The notes below the pieces were generated by a model. It saw only the letters and a program-made list of their open reading frames with translations, did no database searches and had not been told where the DNA came from. From Gloeocapsopsis sp. IPPAS B-1203 (GTDB taxonomy: Bacteria > Cyanobacteriota > Cyanobacteriia > Cyanobacteriales > Chroococcidiopsidaceae): DNA of 64,000 bases. The number at the start of each line of letters is the position of its first letter. Position 1 is the stretch's first letter. The stretch is taken from contig NZ_PEIG01000003.1 of NCBI RefSeq assembly GCF_002749975.1, positions 1 through 64,000 on the forward strand. Reading direction: 5' to 3'. Below, in pieces: positions 19,628 to 29,743 of the stretch. Position numbers and translations under genes: made by a program.

Positions 19628-20179
19628 TTAAAAGTTAGGAAATAAACGCGAAATTACATCACCATTACTACCCCGACTGCCTTCAGGCTCGAATTCTTCT
19701 TGGCTAGGTTCATAATGAGGGTCAGCGATCGCTTCTTCGTAAGGCATCTCACTCAGCTGTGTCAGCGTTTGAATGACAGTAACAGACTCTGTTATGCCTT
19801 CATCTTGAGGTGGTAGCATTTGTGCAATTTCTGCATCCGACAAAGGTACTTCTTGTTGAATTTGTTCTGCTTCTGGCTGTTCGGTAGCTTGTATCGGGCT
19901 ATTTTCTAGTGCTATGTTGGGGTCAAAATTTAACTCTAGTACCTCAATTAAGCTATCCACGTCAGGATTCAGTTTAGAAAACGGTAGCATCAATTGTGCT
20001 ACTTGTGGTTCAAGCGCATTGACAACACCCAGGATGAGGTATGATGCTGGTCTTTTGCCACCATCTGGAGTTGCTACAGACGCTGCATCCGTATACAAGT
20101 TAAGCCAAGAACGATTTGCTTGAAAGAAACGCAACCACTTTTGTCTTAGAGAAATTTTCAAATCTTCAAAAAAAGCCAT
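19628..20179 (-). CDS. DUF5331 domain-containing protein
   Basis: A 183-residue protein that in cyanobacteria is typically encoded between chlL and chlN, as here. The N-terminal half (about 1-80) is conserved in style: FFEDLKISLRQKWLRFFQANRSW, then GGKRPASYLILGVVNALEP. The second half is acidic, glutamine- and glutamate-rich and likely disordered. AAGGAG lies 4 bases before the ATG. Its role in dark protochlorophyllide reduction, if any, is not established; genetic linkage suggests an accessory part. Confidence 0.82.
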   Translation of the reverse strand: MAFFEDLKISLRQKWLRFFQANRSWLNLYTDAASVATPDGGKRPASYLILGVVNALEPQVAQLMLPFSKLNPDVDSLIEVLELNFDPNIALENSPIQATEQPEAEQIQQEVPLSDAEIAQMLPPQDEGITESVTVIQTLTQLSEMPYEEAIADPHYEPSQEEFEPEGSRGSNGDVISRLFPNF

Positions 20180-20351
20180 GATCTCCTTACCCCATCCTGA
20201 GCACTAGCTTGATAATAGCGACTGGAGAGTCACAATTAGCTGCTTACGATACCACTTAGTAGGAGTTACTAAGTAAAAATCAACATATCTTAAAGACTGG
20301 GAATTATTAGCCATTGCAAGCATAATAACTCCTATTACTTATTTTCTCCTT

Positions 20352-20381
20352 GCTAAAAGCTAACAGCTAACTGCTATCAGC
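20352..20381. repeat. AGCTAA-type short repeat downstream of chlL
   Basis: Imperfect 7-base units (GCTAAAA, GCTAACA, GCTAACT, GCTATCA) immediately after the chlL stop. It belongs to the same family as the repeats at 18106 and 19578. Confidence 0.6.
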
Positions 20382-20384
20382 TTT

Positions 20385-21251
20385 TTAGACCATCATTAAA
20401 TCTAATTCTTCTTCTTGACTCACCACTTGTGGTTTAGTGGGATTGAGATAGAAATCAGACAGTAACGAAAATAACTCGCGATCTGGAGCATCATTGGGCA
20501 CAACACCTTCTGGACGTGCCAAAATTTGATCTGCAACATTTAAGTAGTAGTCGCAGACATACTCCAACGATGGATCGCTTTCTGCCATTTCAAATAAAGT
20601 TTTGCCTTTAACACGAGACACTCGAATATCTTCAATTAAAGGTAGAACTTCCAAGACTGGCATTGGCACTGATTCGATATATTTATCAATTAAATCCCGC
20701 TTTGCTGTCCGGTTGCCAATCAAACCAGCTAGACGCAATGGGTGAGTACGAGCTTTTTCTCGAACCGAAGCTGCAATTCTATTCGCGGCAAATAAGGCGT
20801 CAAAACCGTTATCAGTGACAATCATACAGTAATCTGCATAGTTGAGCGGTGCTGCAAATCCACCACATACCACGTCACCTAAAACGTCGAATAAAATCAC
20901 GTCGTACTCATCAAAGGCATTGAGTTCTTTGAGTAACTTGACTGTCTCACCAACAACGTAGCCACCACAACCTGCACCGGCTGGAGGACCTCCTGCTTCA
21001 ACACAGTCTACTCCACCGTAGCCTTTGTAAATGACATCTTCAGGCCACACATCTTCGTAGTGGTAGTCTTTTTCCTGAAGTGTATCGATAATTGTGGGAA
21101 TCAAGAACCCAGTTAGTGTAAAAGTACTGTCATGCTTTGGATCGCAACCAATTTGCAAGACTTTTTTGCCGCGTTTAGCTAGTGCGACCGATATATTACA
21201 GCTTGTTGTGGATTTACCGATGCCACCTTTTCCGTAGACTGCAAGTTTCAC
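20385..21251 (-). CDS. chlL: Light-independent protochlorophyllide reductase ATP-binding protein
   Basis: A 288-residue ChlL, the NifH-like homodimer that passes electrons to ChlN-ChlB with ATP hydrolysis. The P-loop is GKGGIGKST at residues 8-16. Cluster cysteines are in [16 protein letters not shown] and [15 protein letters not shown]. The open frame extends to 21326, but the GTG at 21251 gives the canonical start [15 protein letters not shown], the usual family length, and an AGGAG about 10 bases upstream. It is the first gene of the chlL-DUF5331-chlN operon. Confidence 0.97.
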   Translation of the reverse strand: MKLAVYGKGGIGKSTTSCNISVALAKRGKKVLQIGCDPKHDSTFTLTGFLIPTIIDTLQEKDYHYEDVWPEDVIYKGYGGVDCVEAGGPPAGAGCGGYVVGETVKLLKELNAFDEYDVILFDVLGDVVCGGFAAPLNYADYCMIVTDNGFDALFAANRIAASVREKARTHPLRLAGLIGNRTAKRDLIDKYIESVPMPVLEVLPLIEDIRVSRVKGKTLFEMAESDPSLEYVCDYYLNVADQILARPEGVVPNDAPDRELFSLLSDFYLNPTKPQVVSQEEELDLMMV

Positions 21252-21773
21252 GTTGAGTTGGCTCCTATCTTTGTATGAATGCTTTTGACTAGAGAAGGAA
21301 TTTTTAACTAGCTTGTTTGATCGCATTATTGTCCAACTTATATGGAAATGAAAGAGGTCTTAAGGATAAATACAGGTTTAAATTAAAGTATTTAGCCGCT
21401 TAATCTTTAATTTGTAATTAAAAAATCTAAATAATCGACTAAGTTTAAAAATAAATCCTTCAAAAAGAACTTATGTACACTTTTTTATAAAAAGAGTAAC
21501 AAAATAAAAATTAAGTATTTATTCTCAAAAATTGTTTTTTCTGGACACAACTGAGAAAGGCGAGTGTCAGTGAATAGATATAAGAGGCAAAAACCAACCG
21601 TGTAACCAATAGCTTGCGGCTTTACAGGTTCACAAAGCGCGAAGCAAAATATATGCGAATAGCGTTTCTTTATTGAAAAAAGTTTGAGGAAATGTCAACA
21701 AAACACGATCGCGCACGAGTTAAGTTAAAAATAATAAACTTTTGCCCAACAGCCACTAAAGATGTCATTGTTG
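21252..21773. other. Intergenic region upstream of chlL
   Basis: About 520 bases, extremely A+T rich between 21360 and 21540. It should contain the chlL promoter and the 3' end of the kinase gene on the other side. No gene or clear hairpin is visible. Confidence 0.5.
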
Positions 21774-24700
21774 TTAGGTGCTAATGTCTGATCTCATCAT
21801 CCTTCTAAGCAGTGTAGTAATAGCCTTAACTAACGCCTGAGGTTCGATTGGTTTAGTAAGATGCTGTTGAAATCCAGCCTGCAAAGCTTGTTGCTGGTTG
21901 AAATCACCAGCGTAGGCAGTCAGGGCGATCGCCAGAATTTCTCCTCCCTGTTCCGGCGGTAATGCTTTCACCTGTCGCATTAGCATGTAGCCATCCATAT
22001 CCGGCATCCCAATATCGCTCAGCAGCACATCTAGCCGAGATTGATCGAGTATCGCCAAGGCTTCGCTTGCGGTTGTTGCAGTGACTACGCTAGCGCCAGC
22101 CTGCTCTAGGACAAAGGTAATGAATTCTAGCGAATCGGGTTCATCGTCTACGACTAGAACTTGAACCCCACTCAAATCGAGTAATAGTTCTAATGAATGA
22201 GAGTTCAATTTTGGTGTTGACTGCATCATCATGAGCGGCAGTTTTACCGTAAAGATCGCTCCCCTGCCTTCACCCTCACTGTTTGCCTCAACCGTGCCCC
22301 CATGCAGTTCCACGAGATGACGTACGATCGCCAGTCCTAACCCTAACCCGCCAAACTGGCGCGTCGTTGAACCGTCTGCTTGTCGGAAATAGTCAAACAC
22401 ATACGGCAGGAAGTCAGGATGAATGCCCTTACCCGTATCGCCAATGGTAAGACACGCCTCATCGCCTACCTGTTGTAATTGCACGCTAATATGCCCACCG
22501 GTGGGAGTAAATTTGACCGCATTAGAAAGCAGATTCCATACTACTTGCTGCAAGCGAGTTGCGTCACCTGAAACCTGTCCAACTTCAGGATCAAGGTTTG
22601 TTTCTACCGTAATCGACTTGGCTTCTGCGGCGAGTCGCACCGTTTCGATCGCTGCTTGAATTGTAGCTGCGAGATTAACAGGACTCACATGCAGGCTAAG
22701 TTTCCCTTGCAGAATTCGAGAGACATCCAGCAAGTCTTCAATCAGTTCGGATTGTAATTTCGCGTTCCGTTCAATTGTGGCTACAGCTTGTGCGGTTTTA
22801 GCTGTGTTCAGATTGCCAGTTTTCAGGAGCTTTGACCAGCCCAGAATCGGGTTGAGGGGCGATCGCAACTCATGGGACAGGACGGCTAAAAATTCGTCTT
22901 TGATGCGGTTGGCTTGCTCGGCTTGTTCGCGTGCCACTTGTTCTCGTTGCAGCAGTTGCTCTCGTTCGGCTTCGGCTTGCTTGCGATCGCTAATCTCAGC
23001 CACAAAAACGGTCAGTCCATTGGGCGAAGGATAAACTCGATGGTCGTACCAACGATTCCAGGGGGCGTATAGATTCTCAAACTGGAGCGGTGTTTGCTCG
23101 CGCATCGCTCGATGAAAATGCTCATAAACATCAGTGTCAACCGCAGCGGGAAACAAATCCCAGATATTGCGTCTCAGAATTTCTGCTCGTGGCATTGCAA
23201 TGATTTCGCAGTGGCGATCGTTGACATAGGTAAACCGCCAATCGCGATCGAGGACATAAAACCCATCCCTAATGCTTGACAAAATGGTTTCAAGTTGCTG
23301 TTTTGCCGTTTCTGCTTCCAGTCGTAACACCTGTTCCTGTTGAGTTGCTTCCCGCCGCAATTGCGCTAGCTTCAAGGTTGCCTCCACTCGTGCCAACAAT
23401 TCACGCGCAGAAAAGGGCTTGATCAGATAATCGTCGGCTCCTGCTGCCAGTCCTTCAATACGAGCCTCTTCCCCAGCACGAGCAGAAAGCATAATAATCG
23501 GAACTTCCCTCGTTTGCGGCTCGGATCGGATCGCTTGCAGCAAACCAAATCCATCGAGGTTAGGCATCATCACATCTGTTAAGATCAAATCTGGAACCTG
23601 CTGACGAACCGCAGACAGCGCCACAAGACCATCTGACACGGCTTCTACCTCGTACTGCTGACTTAACAACCGCTTGAGGTAGTCGCGCATATCTGCGTTG
23701 TCGTCTGCCACAACAATCCGAGCAGAAGAAGAGGACAAGGGAACAAGGGGGCGAGACAAGGAGAATTCCTCAGTAATACTCCACTTGTCTTCCTCTCTCG
23801 TTGTCTCCCCCTCATTTTCTTCCGGTAGCCAACGCAGAGCTTCTTCCAAGTAAGGATGCGCGACCAATGCAGTTGAAGCTAAAGTGCAACTCGCCCCGAT
23901 TCGATCTTGGGGTAAATGAGCCGTTCCCGTGGGAATCGAAATGGTGAAACAAGTGCCAGTTCCCTCTACGCTGGTTACGTCGATCGCACCTTGATGCAGC
24001 TTGACCAATTCCTGCACCAGCGATAGCCCAATCCCCGATCCTTCAATGCTGCGCCCCTGTGCCCCTTTTACCCGATGGAACCGCTCAAACAAGTACGGCA
24101 GTTCTGTGGCTGGAATGCCAATTCCCGTGTCGCGCACCGCTAACTCAACATAGTTTTGAATTTCTCGTAAAGAGTTTTGAGTTGAATCTTCTAATTCAAA
24201 ACTTTCTTTTTTGCATTTCATTTTTAGGGAAATTTCAATTTCCCCGCTAAAGGTGAACTTGAAGGCATTGGATAGTAAGTTGAGAACGATCTTCTCCCAC
24301 ATTTCGCGATCAACATACACCGCCTCTGGCAGGGGTGGACAATCTACAACTAGCCGGAGGTTTGCCCGTTCGATGCAAGCGCGAAACACCGATGCGAGTT
24401 CGGCGGTAAAGGCAGCTAAATCAATGGGTTCATAAACTGCCTGCACTCGTCCAGCTTCAATGCGGGAAAAGTCCAGCAGAGTATTGACCAGCTTTAACAA
24501 CCGTAACGCATTGCGTTGCACTAATTGTAATTGTTCGCGTTCTTGGACTGGAATCGTTTCACCCAGATTGGCGATCGCATCTTCTAAGGGAGCCAGCATC
24601 AGCGTGAGCGGAGTCCGAAATTCATGGCTGACATTGCTAAAGAACAGCGTTTTAGCGCGATCAAGTTCGGCAAGTTGTTCAGCCCGCCGCCGCTCTTCTT

Positions 24701-25703
24701 CGTAGGAGCGGGCATTCGTAATCGCCATAGCAATCTGTGCGGTAACTTGACTGAAGAAGTCACAGTAGTGATCGTCGAGTTTACGGCGCGGGCTAGCGAC
24801 AGCAACCAGCACTCCGGTCACTCTGCTTTGCCCAGTGGCGGCGATTGGCAGTACCATCGCCTCTTGGGGTGGCTCGGAGCAAGGACTGCCAGGAAGTTCT
24901 CCGAAGCGTGACACGAGGTCATCAATTACTTGCGGTTGCGCGGTACGAACAGCGCGGGCGATCGCCCAACTATCATTACCATTCTCCTCAGTAAGATCCA
25001 CAATCTCAGGACTCACCGAGCTATCTAAAGCAAACTCGGTGCTGCCATAGAGACGGGCATATCTGCCATCTGAGTCAATCAGGTAGAGGAGCGCCATCGG
25101 GATATCAGCAGGATCGGATCTGAGAGTTTCTACCATCAAGGCGCACACATCTTCGGCAGTCTTTGCCGTTCCCGTTCTAGATGCAACTTCGCGCAGCAGT
25201 CGAGTGCGGCGATCGTTCAAAACACGGTAGGTGGTTTCAGTAACGATGTTAAAAACTCCATCAACGATACCTCCCTGTCCTTGAATGGGATTGAATGTGT
25301 ACTCAAAGAAGCACTCTTCGGTGTATCCAAATCGATGCATCGCCAAAAGTTCGTCGTTATGAAAGGTGCCCTCACCCGTCGCTAAAACCCCCGCAAGTTC
25401 TGGTCCAATGTCGCCCCAAATCTCAGACCAAACCTCGCGGGCGGGGCGTCCCAATGACCAGGGGTGCTTATCACCAACGATCGGACGCCAAGCGTCGTTG
25501 TAGAGCAGCAAGCAGTCTTGTCCCCAGTAAATGGCGATCGGGAAGCGTGAGTTGAGGCAAATACTCAGCGCCGATCGTAAGCTTTGAGTCCAGCTTTCAA
25601 TTGACCCCAGTGGCGTTTGCGACCAGTCGAGCGATCGCATCCGCATTGCCATCTCACTATTGCCTGTAAAAAGCTGTTCAGCCGCTTGACAATCCTGGTT
25701 CAT
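21774..25703 (-). CDS. Hybrid sensor histidine kinase with two kinase cores and two receivers
   Basis: A 1309-residue soluble multi-sensor kinase. Order: PAS-like sensor (about 20-160), GAF (about 165-335), kinase core 1 with His360 in SHEFRTPLT and ATPase motifs LNLLSNAFKF, DTGIGI and GSGIGL (to about 595), receiver 1 with Asp710, PAS (about 800-910), kinase core 2 with His944 in SHELRSPLN and WNLLSNAVKF, DTGKGI and GLGLGL (to about 1157), and receiver 2 with Asp1230. Phosphorelay through several steps is expected; no Hpt domain is present. Its ATG overlaps the stop of the upstream kinase remnant (ATGA). Confidence 0.95.
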   Translation of the reverse strand: MNQDCQAAEQLFTGNSEMAMRMRSLDWSQTPLGSIESWTQSLRSALSICLNSRFPIAIYWGQDCLLLYNDAWRPIVGDKHPWSLGRPAREVWSEIWGDIGPELAGVLATGEGTFHNDELLAMHRFGYTEECFFEYTFNPIQGQGGIVDGVFNIVTETTYRVLNDRRTRLLREVASRTGTAKTAEDVCALMVETLRSDPADIPMALLYLIDSDGRYARLYGSTEFALDSSVSPEIVDLTEENGNDSWAIARAVRTAQPQVIDDLVSRFGELPGSPCSEPPQEAMVLPIAATGQSRVTGVLVAVASPRRKLDDHYCDFFSQVTAQIAMAITNARSYEEERRRAEQLAELDRAKTLFFSNVSHEFRTPLTLMLAPLEDAIANLGETIPVQEREQLQLVQRNALRLLKLVNTLLDFSRIEAGRVQAVYEPIDLAAFTAELASVFRACIERANLRLVVDCPPLPEAVYVDREMWEKIVLNLLSNAFKFTFSGEIEISLKMKCKKESFELEDSTQNSLREIQNYVELAVRDTGIGIPATELPYLFERFHRVKGAQGRSIEGSGIGLSLVQELVKLHQGAIDVTSVEGTGTCFTISIPTGTAHLPQDRIGASCTLASTALVAHPYLEEALRWLPEENEGETTREEDKWSITEEFSLSRPLVPLSSSSARIVVADDNADMRDYLKRLLSQQYEVEAVSDGLVALSAVRQQVPDLILTDVMMPNLDGFGLLQAIRSEPQTREVPIIMLSARAGEEARIEGLAAGADDYLIKPFSARELLARVEATLKLAQLRREATQQEQVLRLEAETAKQQLETILSSIRDGFYVLDRDWRFTYVNDRHCEIIAMPRAEILRRNIWDLFPAAVDTDVYEHFHRAMREQTPLQFENLYAPWNRWYDHRVYPSPNGLTVFVAEISDRKQAEAEREQLLQREQVAREQAEQANRIKDEFLAVLSHELRSPLNPILGWSKLLKTGNLNTAKTAQAVATIERNAKLQSELIEDLLDVSRILQGKLSLHVSPVNLAATIQAAIETVRLAAEAKSITVETNLDPEVGQVSGDATRLQQVVWNLLSNAVKFTPTGGHISVQLQQVGDEACLTIGDTGKGIHPDFLPYVFDYFRQADGSTTRQFGGLGLGLAIVRHLVELHGGTVEANSEGEGRGAIFTVKLPLMMMQSTPKLNSHSLELLLDLSGVQVLVVDDEPDSLEFITFVLEQAGASVVTATTASEALAILDQSRLDVLLSDIGMPDMDGYMLMRQVKALPPEQGGEILAIALTAYAGDFNQQQALQAGFQQHLTKPIEPQALVKAITTLLRRMMRSDIST

Positions 25704-26254
25704 GTTCCTGTTCCTTCACCTTGCCCGCATAACTGCACGATTGCTTTCACTAACACCTGTGGCTTTACAGGTTTCGTCATGTGAGACTGAAACCAAGACG
25801 CGATTGCTACCACTTGCTGTAAGCAGGCAACATCACCGAAAACTTGGAATTTTGGATTTTGGATTTTAGATTTTAGATGACTGAGTTGCTCGTCAGCGTC
25901 TGTAGATTTTGGGCTGCCATCAACATCGTCCAATCCAAAATCTAAAATCGTAAATTGTAAATCGATAAGCTTGGCTTCTGCTGCTAAACGTACAGTTTCG
26001 AGCGCCGCGGCGCTCGCAAACGTTAATTCGACCACTTGGGTTTGTCCCGATTCCATAATGTAGGGGACGAAAATGGGCGTGGGCGCTGATTTGTTAATTG
26101 CGTTCAAAATCGCATTGTTTTGCCGCAGTTCTGCTTCAACTTGCTTGCGTTCGGTAATGTCGCTACTTTGTAACCAGTCGTGACACATGAGTGCCGCCAT
26201 CTCGCGATCGCCAAAAATATCTTCAGGAGCAGTTGCTTTCATGTCAGCAGGCAT
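25700..26254 (-). pseudogene. Decayed hybrid kinase with internal deletions, still open
   Basis: The 184-codon frame is a patchwork of kinase pieces. DITERKQVEAELRQNNAILNAI is a PAS-linker; ETVRLAAEAK matches residues 1020-1029 of the downstream kinase; FGDVACLQQVV matches its SGDATRLQQVV; FQSHMTKPVKPQVLVKAI matches the end of its last receiver. The catalytic and phosphoacceptor parts are missing. In the middle, LSHLKSKIQNPKFQ comes from a heptanucleotide repeat at 25845-25880. It stays in frame and overlaps the start of the next gene by 4 bases. I call it a remnant, though it could be translated. Confidence 0.75.
25845..25880. repeat. Heptanucleotide repeat (TTTTGGA/TTTTAGA) inside a frame
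   Basis: Five near-tandem 7-base units of the TTTTGGA / TTTTAGA type. On the minus strand they code for KSKIQNPK-like residues. A partial second copy lies at about 25930-25960. Confidence 0.75.
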
Positions 26255-26263
26255 AGATACCTT

Positions 26264-26488
26264 TTACTTGGGAAAGTATTTAGCGAGTAGGTCTGTGCCG
26301 CGATCGCCCAATGAGTGCAGGAGAGTTTCAATTTGTTTCATTGCCAGCGGTAAAGGCTTTGTCCGTCCGTTCTCCCATCGATTAACGCTATGGAACGAAA
26401 CTCCTATCTTCTCAGCAAACTTGAGCTGCGAGAGTTCAAGGCGCTGCTGAAATATACTATATGGACTAGCTCTTATAGCCTCTATCAA
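26264..26488 (-). CDS. Small helix-turn-helix protein
   Basis: A 74-residue protein with a lambda-repressor-type HTH: LELSQLKFAEKIGVSFHSVNRWENGRTKPLPLAM. Members of this type often lie next to sensor kinases in cyanobacteria; here it is immediately upstream of the kinase remnant and on the same strand, 9 bp away. The start is a TTG at 26488 with no good ribosome site, so the first few residues are uncertain. It may regulate the kinase genes; this is inferred from position only. Confidence 0.75.
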   Translation of the reverse strand: MIEAIRASPYSIFQQRLELSQLKFAEKIGVSFHSVNRWENGRTKPLPLAMKQIETLLHSLGDRGTDLLAKYFPK

Positions 26489-26854
26489 AAGAAGTAGAAA
26501 TAGTTACGTTGCCAAAATTTGTTCGCTACAAAAGTTTGTACCAATTCCTCGTTTAAGAGGGTTTTGTTACCTATTTCATAACTAATAAATGTTTCATCAA
26601 TTCCCCTTCACTTTTTTCTGCAATATAGCAAGAGGCAGGAGGCAGTTATGCTGGAGGTGAAAACCCTGTGCTTGCTGATGTTGAGATTTTAAAACCTAAC
26701 CAGCTCTTCGACTGCAATACAATGAAATGAAACAAATTTCGTTATGCCTTACTCGTATGTGTTGAGTTATGAGTTTAAAAACTCTTTTATTTTAATTCAA
26801 AAGCTTGCCCTTGAGCGAAGCGAAGGGTCAAAATTCAAAACTTTTCTAACCTAG
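26489..26854. other. Intergenic region with repeat fragments
   Basis: About 365 bases between two minus-strand genes. It includes an AGAGGCAGGAGGCAGTTATG stretch near 26630 and a GAGTTATGAGTTT repeat near 26762. I see no open frame that looks real. The promoter of the small HTH gene should be near 26520-26600. Confidence 0.45.
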
Positions 26855-29497
26855 TTACAAATTACCAACCATTAACTGTTGCTGGCAAAATTGGATAACA
26901 GCTTCAGCAGGTAAGGGTTTGCTAAACAAGTAGCCTTGCATTCCGTCGCACTTCACCGCGTGTAAAAACTTCAACTGTTTTAGTGTTTCGACACCTTCAG
27001 CAATGACATTTAACTCTAGCCCATGTCCTAACGCAACGATCGATTTAATAATCGCTGCGTCTTTTTGATCTGTTGTGATATCGTTAACAAACTCGCGAGC
27101 CACCTTGAGGGTATGTAAGGGGAAACGTCTGAGTGTCGCCAGCGAGGAGTAGCCAGTTCCAAAGTCATCCATCGCAATGTAGACGCCCATATCCTGTAAC
27201 TCTTGCAGAACGCAAATTGTGAAGTTGACATCATGCATGGCAATACTTTCTGTGATTTCAACTTCCAAATAACTCGGATCGAGTCCTGTTTCTGCAAGAA
27301 CGCGAGCAATCGTTTTTGATAAGCTTTGCTGTTGAAACTGTCGCGCTGAGAGATTCACCGCAATCCGCATTGGTGGTAGCCCTGCGAGTTGCCAAGCACG
27401 GTTTTGGGTACAAGCAGCTTGGAGTACCCACTCGCCAATTGCGCCGATTAATCCCGTTTCTTCTGCTAAGGGAATAAACTGATCAGGAGAAACTAGCCCT
27501 AACTCTGAATGTTGCCAGCGAATCAAAGCTTCAAGTGCGACGATCTGACCAGTTTTTAAATTAAGCTGTGGCTGATAGTGCAGCAAAAACTCATCGCGGT
27601 TTAATGCTTTGTAGAGATGATTGGCTAAAACAAGTTGCTCTAGTGCTTTTTTATTCATCTCCGGCGCGTACAACTGAAAGTTGTCTTTTCCCTGCTGCTT
27701 AGCGCGGTACATTGTCGTATCCGCATTTTTAAGTAGCGTTTCTGTATCTTCGCCGTCGTAAGGAGCTAATGCAATCCCAATACTTGTTGTGATGTGTAAT
27801 TCGCGATCGCCAATCCGAAACGGAGTTTTGAAAGAAGATAAAATTCTTTGTGCTAGCTTAGCAGCTTCTTCTGGGCAACTAATTCGTGGCAGTAGCAAGG
27901 TAAATTCGTCGCCTCCCCAACGGGCGATTGTATCGCCTTCACGCAAACAGCCTAGCAATCTTTGCGCCACACTTTGTAATAGCGCATCTCCCACCGCATG
28001 ACCCAGCGTATCATTGATTGTTTTGAAGCGATCTAAATCAAGAAATGCTACGGCAAGCATTTCACCGCGCCGATAGGCTTGAGCAAGAGCTAGGGAAAGA
28101 CGATCTTCAAAAAGTATCCGATTTGGTAGCCCTGTTAAAGGATCGTGTGAAGCTTGATGGCGGAACATATCTTCCACGCGTCGCTGCATCACAGCCATGT
28201 ATAGATGATTTCCTAAAGCTTGAGCAAGTTTAACCTCATTGAGACGCCACTCTTGTGCTTGTCCTTGTTTGATTTCTCGCCACGCTGCAAACGACTCACG
28301 CGGACGAACATTGCGTTCGTCATGATTCACTCTCCCCGCCCACAAAGTCTCAGTTTCGATTTCATTGCGGAAAATCGTAAAACATCCTACACAATCTTGA
28401 CGATATTGCAGCGGCATAATCAAAATTGAACGAATTTTCGTTGCTGCAAAAGCCGAGACTAAATCAAAGTGTGGTTCTTGATACAAGTCGCTAATCGTTC
28501 GGAAATGGGGCAGTTTTGACACATGGGCACTATTATGGTCAGCAGATAAATTTTCAAGGTTTTCTGCTATGGAAAAATTCTGCACGCGCAGTTCTTCATA
28601 ACTGTATTGCTGATTGGGGGAAGTAGATTGCGGAAACCCCATTATTTGCTGCCAATATGAACTTTCTTCAAGTTCACAGCAAGGTTGTTCTCCGTAGGTA
28701 TAAACTTGCGCTAGCTTACCTGTAGGTTCTGCGGTGATATAAAGTCTACCTCCAGAACCTTGTAAAACTTTGACAATCTCTTCTAAAACGGTTTGGCGAA
28801 TTTCTGTGACACTAGCAGGAGAGTGAAGCAAGCAACTAATTTGATTGAGTGTTGCTTCGTGCTGCACTTGTTGTCGTGTCTGCTTCAATAGGTTTGATTG
28901 AGAAATTGCAATTGATAGCTGATCGACAAGCAACTGTACAACTTCTAATTCTTTTTGAGAAATCTGTCGCGGTTGACTGTGGTGCGAAACAAGCAACCCC
29001 CAAAGCTGGTTTTGGTATAAAATGGGCAATGTTAGCGAGGAAGACACACCCATATTAGACAAGTATTGGGCATGACAAGGATCGATAGGGCAATAGCGGA
29101 TATCTTCTACTAAGAGGCTTTCTCCTGTTTCCGAGCTATCGAGTTGGTTTAGTGCTTTTCTTTGAGCAACAACATCCACAATGATCCGCTGACGAGTTTT
29201 CACAAACATTTCCCGCGCTTGTGGTGGGATATCATCAGCAGGAAAATGTAGCCCTAGAAGTGATGGAAGCCGCTGACCGTGAATTGATTCAGCAATCACC
29301 TCACCACTTCCATCAGGATGAAATCGGTAAATCTTAACTCTTTCTGTGTTTAGAAACCTACGTACTTCCTCGACAGTCGTTGTTAGAATTTCTTGCAGTT
29401 CTAAAGATTTACGGATGCGACTGGTAATGCGATTCAGTACCCCTTCTTGAACGCAAACATGGCGTGACTTTTTGCCTTGCGATCGTTTCATAGACAC
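26855..29497 (-). CDS. GAF-GAF-GGDEF-EAL cyclic-di-GMP enzyme, possible photoreceptor
   Basis: An 880-residue protein. The first GAF (about 15-205) has phytochrome-like features: FPADDIPPQAR with a DIP motif at 89-91, Cys141-His142 in DPCHAQYLSNMGVSSS where phytochromes bind bilin, and WGLLVSHH. A second GAF (about 212-440) takes the place of a PHY domain. The GGDEF domain has an intact RWGGDEF (528-532) and an RxxD inhibitory site (519-522). The EAL domain keeps EALIRW (656), AVNLSARQF, EITES, MDDFGTGYSS and QGYLFSKPL. Both synthesis and breakdown of c-di-GMP look possible. Bilin binding is an inference. Confidence 0.93.
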   Translation of the reverse strand: MSMKRSQGKKSRHVCVQEGVLNRITSRIRKSLELQEILTTTVEEVRRFLNTERVKIYRFHPDGSGEVIAESIHGQRLPSLLGLHFPADDIPPQAREMFVKTRQRIIVDVVAQRKALNQLDSSETGESLLVEDIRYCPIDPCHAQYLSNMGVSSSLTLPILYQNQLWGLLVSHHSQPRQISQKELEVVQLLVDQLSIAISQSNLLKQTRQQVQHEATLNQISCLLHSPASVTEIRQTVLEEIVKVLQGSGGRLYITAEPTGKLAQVYTYGEQPCCELEESSYWQQIMGFPQSTSPNQQYSYEELRVQNFSIAENLENLSADHNSAHVSKLPHFRTISDLYQEPHFDLVSAFAATKIRSILIMPLQYRQDCVGCFTIFRNEIETETLWAGRVNHDERNVRPRESFAAWREIKQGQAQEWRLNEVKLAQALGNHLYMAVMQRRVEDMFRHQASHDPLTGLPNRILFEDRLSLALAQAYRRGEMLAVAFLDLDRFKTINDTLGHAVGDALLQSVAQRLLGCLREGDTIARWGGDEFTLLLPRISCPEEAAKLAQRILSSFKTPFRIGDRELHITTSIGIALAPYDGEDTETLLKNADTTMYRAKQQGKDNFQLYAPEMNKKALEQLVLANHLYKALNRDEFLLHYQPQLNLKTGQIVALEALIRWQHSELGLVSPDQFIPLAEETGLIGAIGEWVLQAACTQNRAWQLAGLPPMRIAVNLSARQFQQQSLSKTIARVLAETGLDPSYLEVEITESIAMHDVNFTICVLQELQDMGVYIAMDDFGTGYSSLATLRRFPLHTLKVAREFVNDITTDQKDAAIIKSIVALGHGLELNVIAEGVETLKQLKFLHAVKCDGMQGYLFSKPLPAEAVIQFCQQQLMVGNL

Positions 29498-29743
29498 AGC
29501 AACCTCTCTGTTAGGATAATTCTTACCCTATTTTTAAGAAAAATTAAGTTTTATCTTATACAATACCAGCAAATCATAAATAAAATTAATCTATTACTTG
29601 CTGTTAAGAGAATACTTATAAGAAATGTCAATATTCTAGTAATATTTTGTAACCAAAAAGCAACAATCTAAAACCGAAATATTACGGATTTCACTCAATA
29701 GTGTTAACTGTGCGCGGAGTTATGGGTAATAAATGAAATTAAC

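Noticed and set aside
21252-21326. 25-codon extension of chlL
   Set aside because: The GTG at 21251 gives the conserved family start and has AGGAG at the right distance.
22423-25555. Many plus-strand frames opposite the hybrid kinase
   Set aside because: They are shadows of a long, clearly real minus-strand gene.
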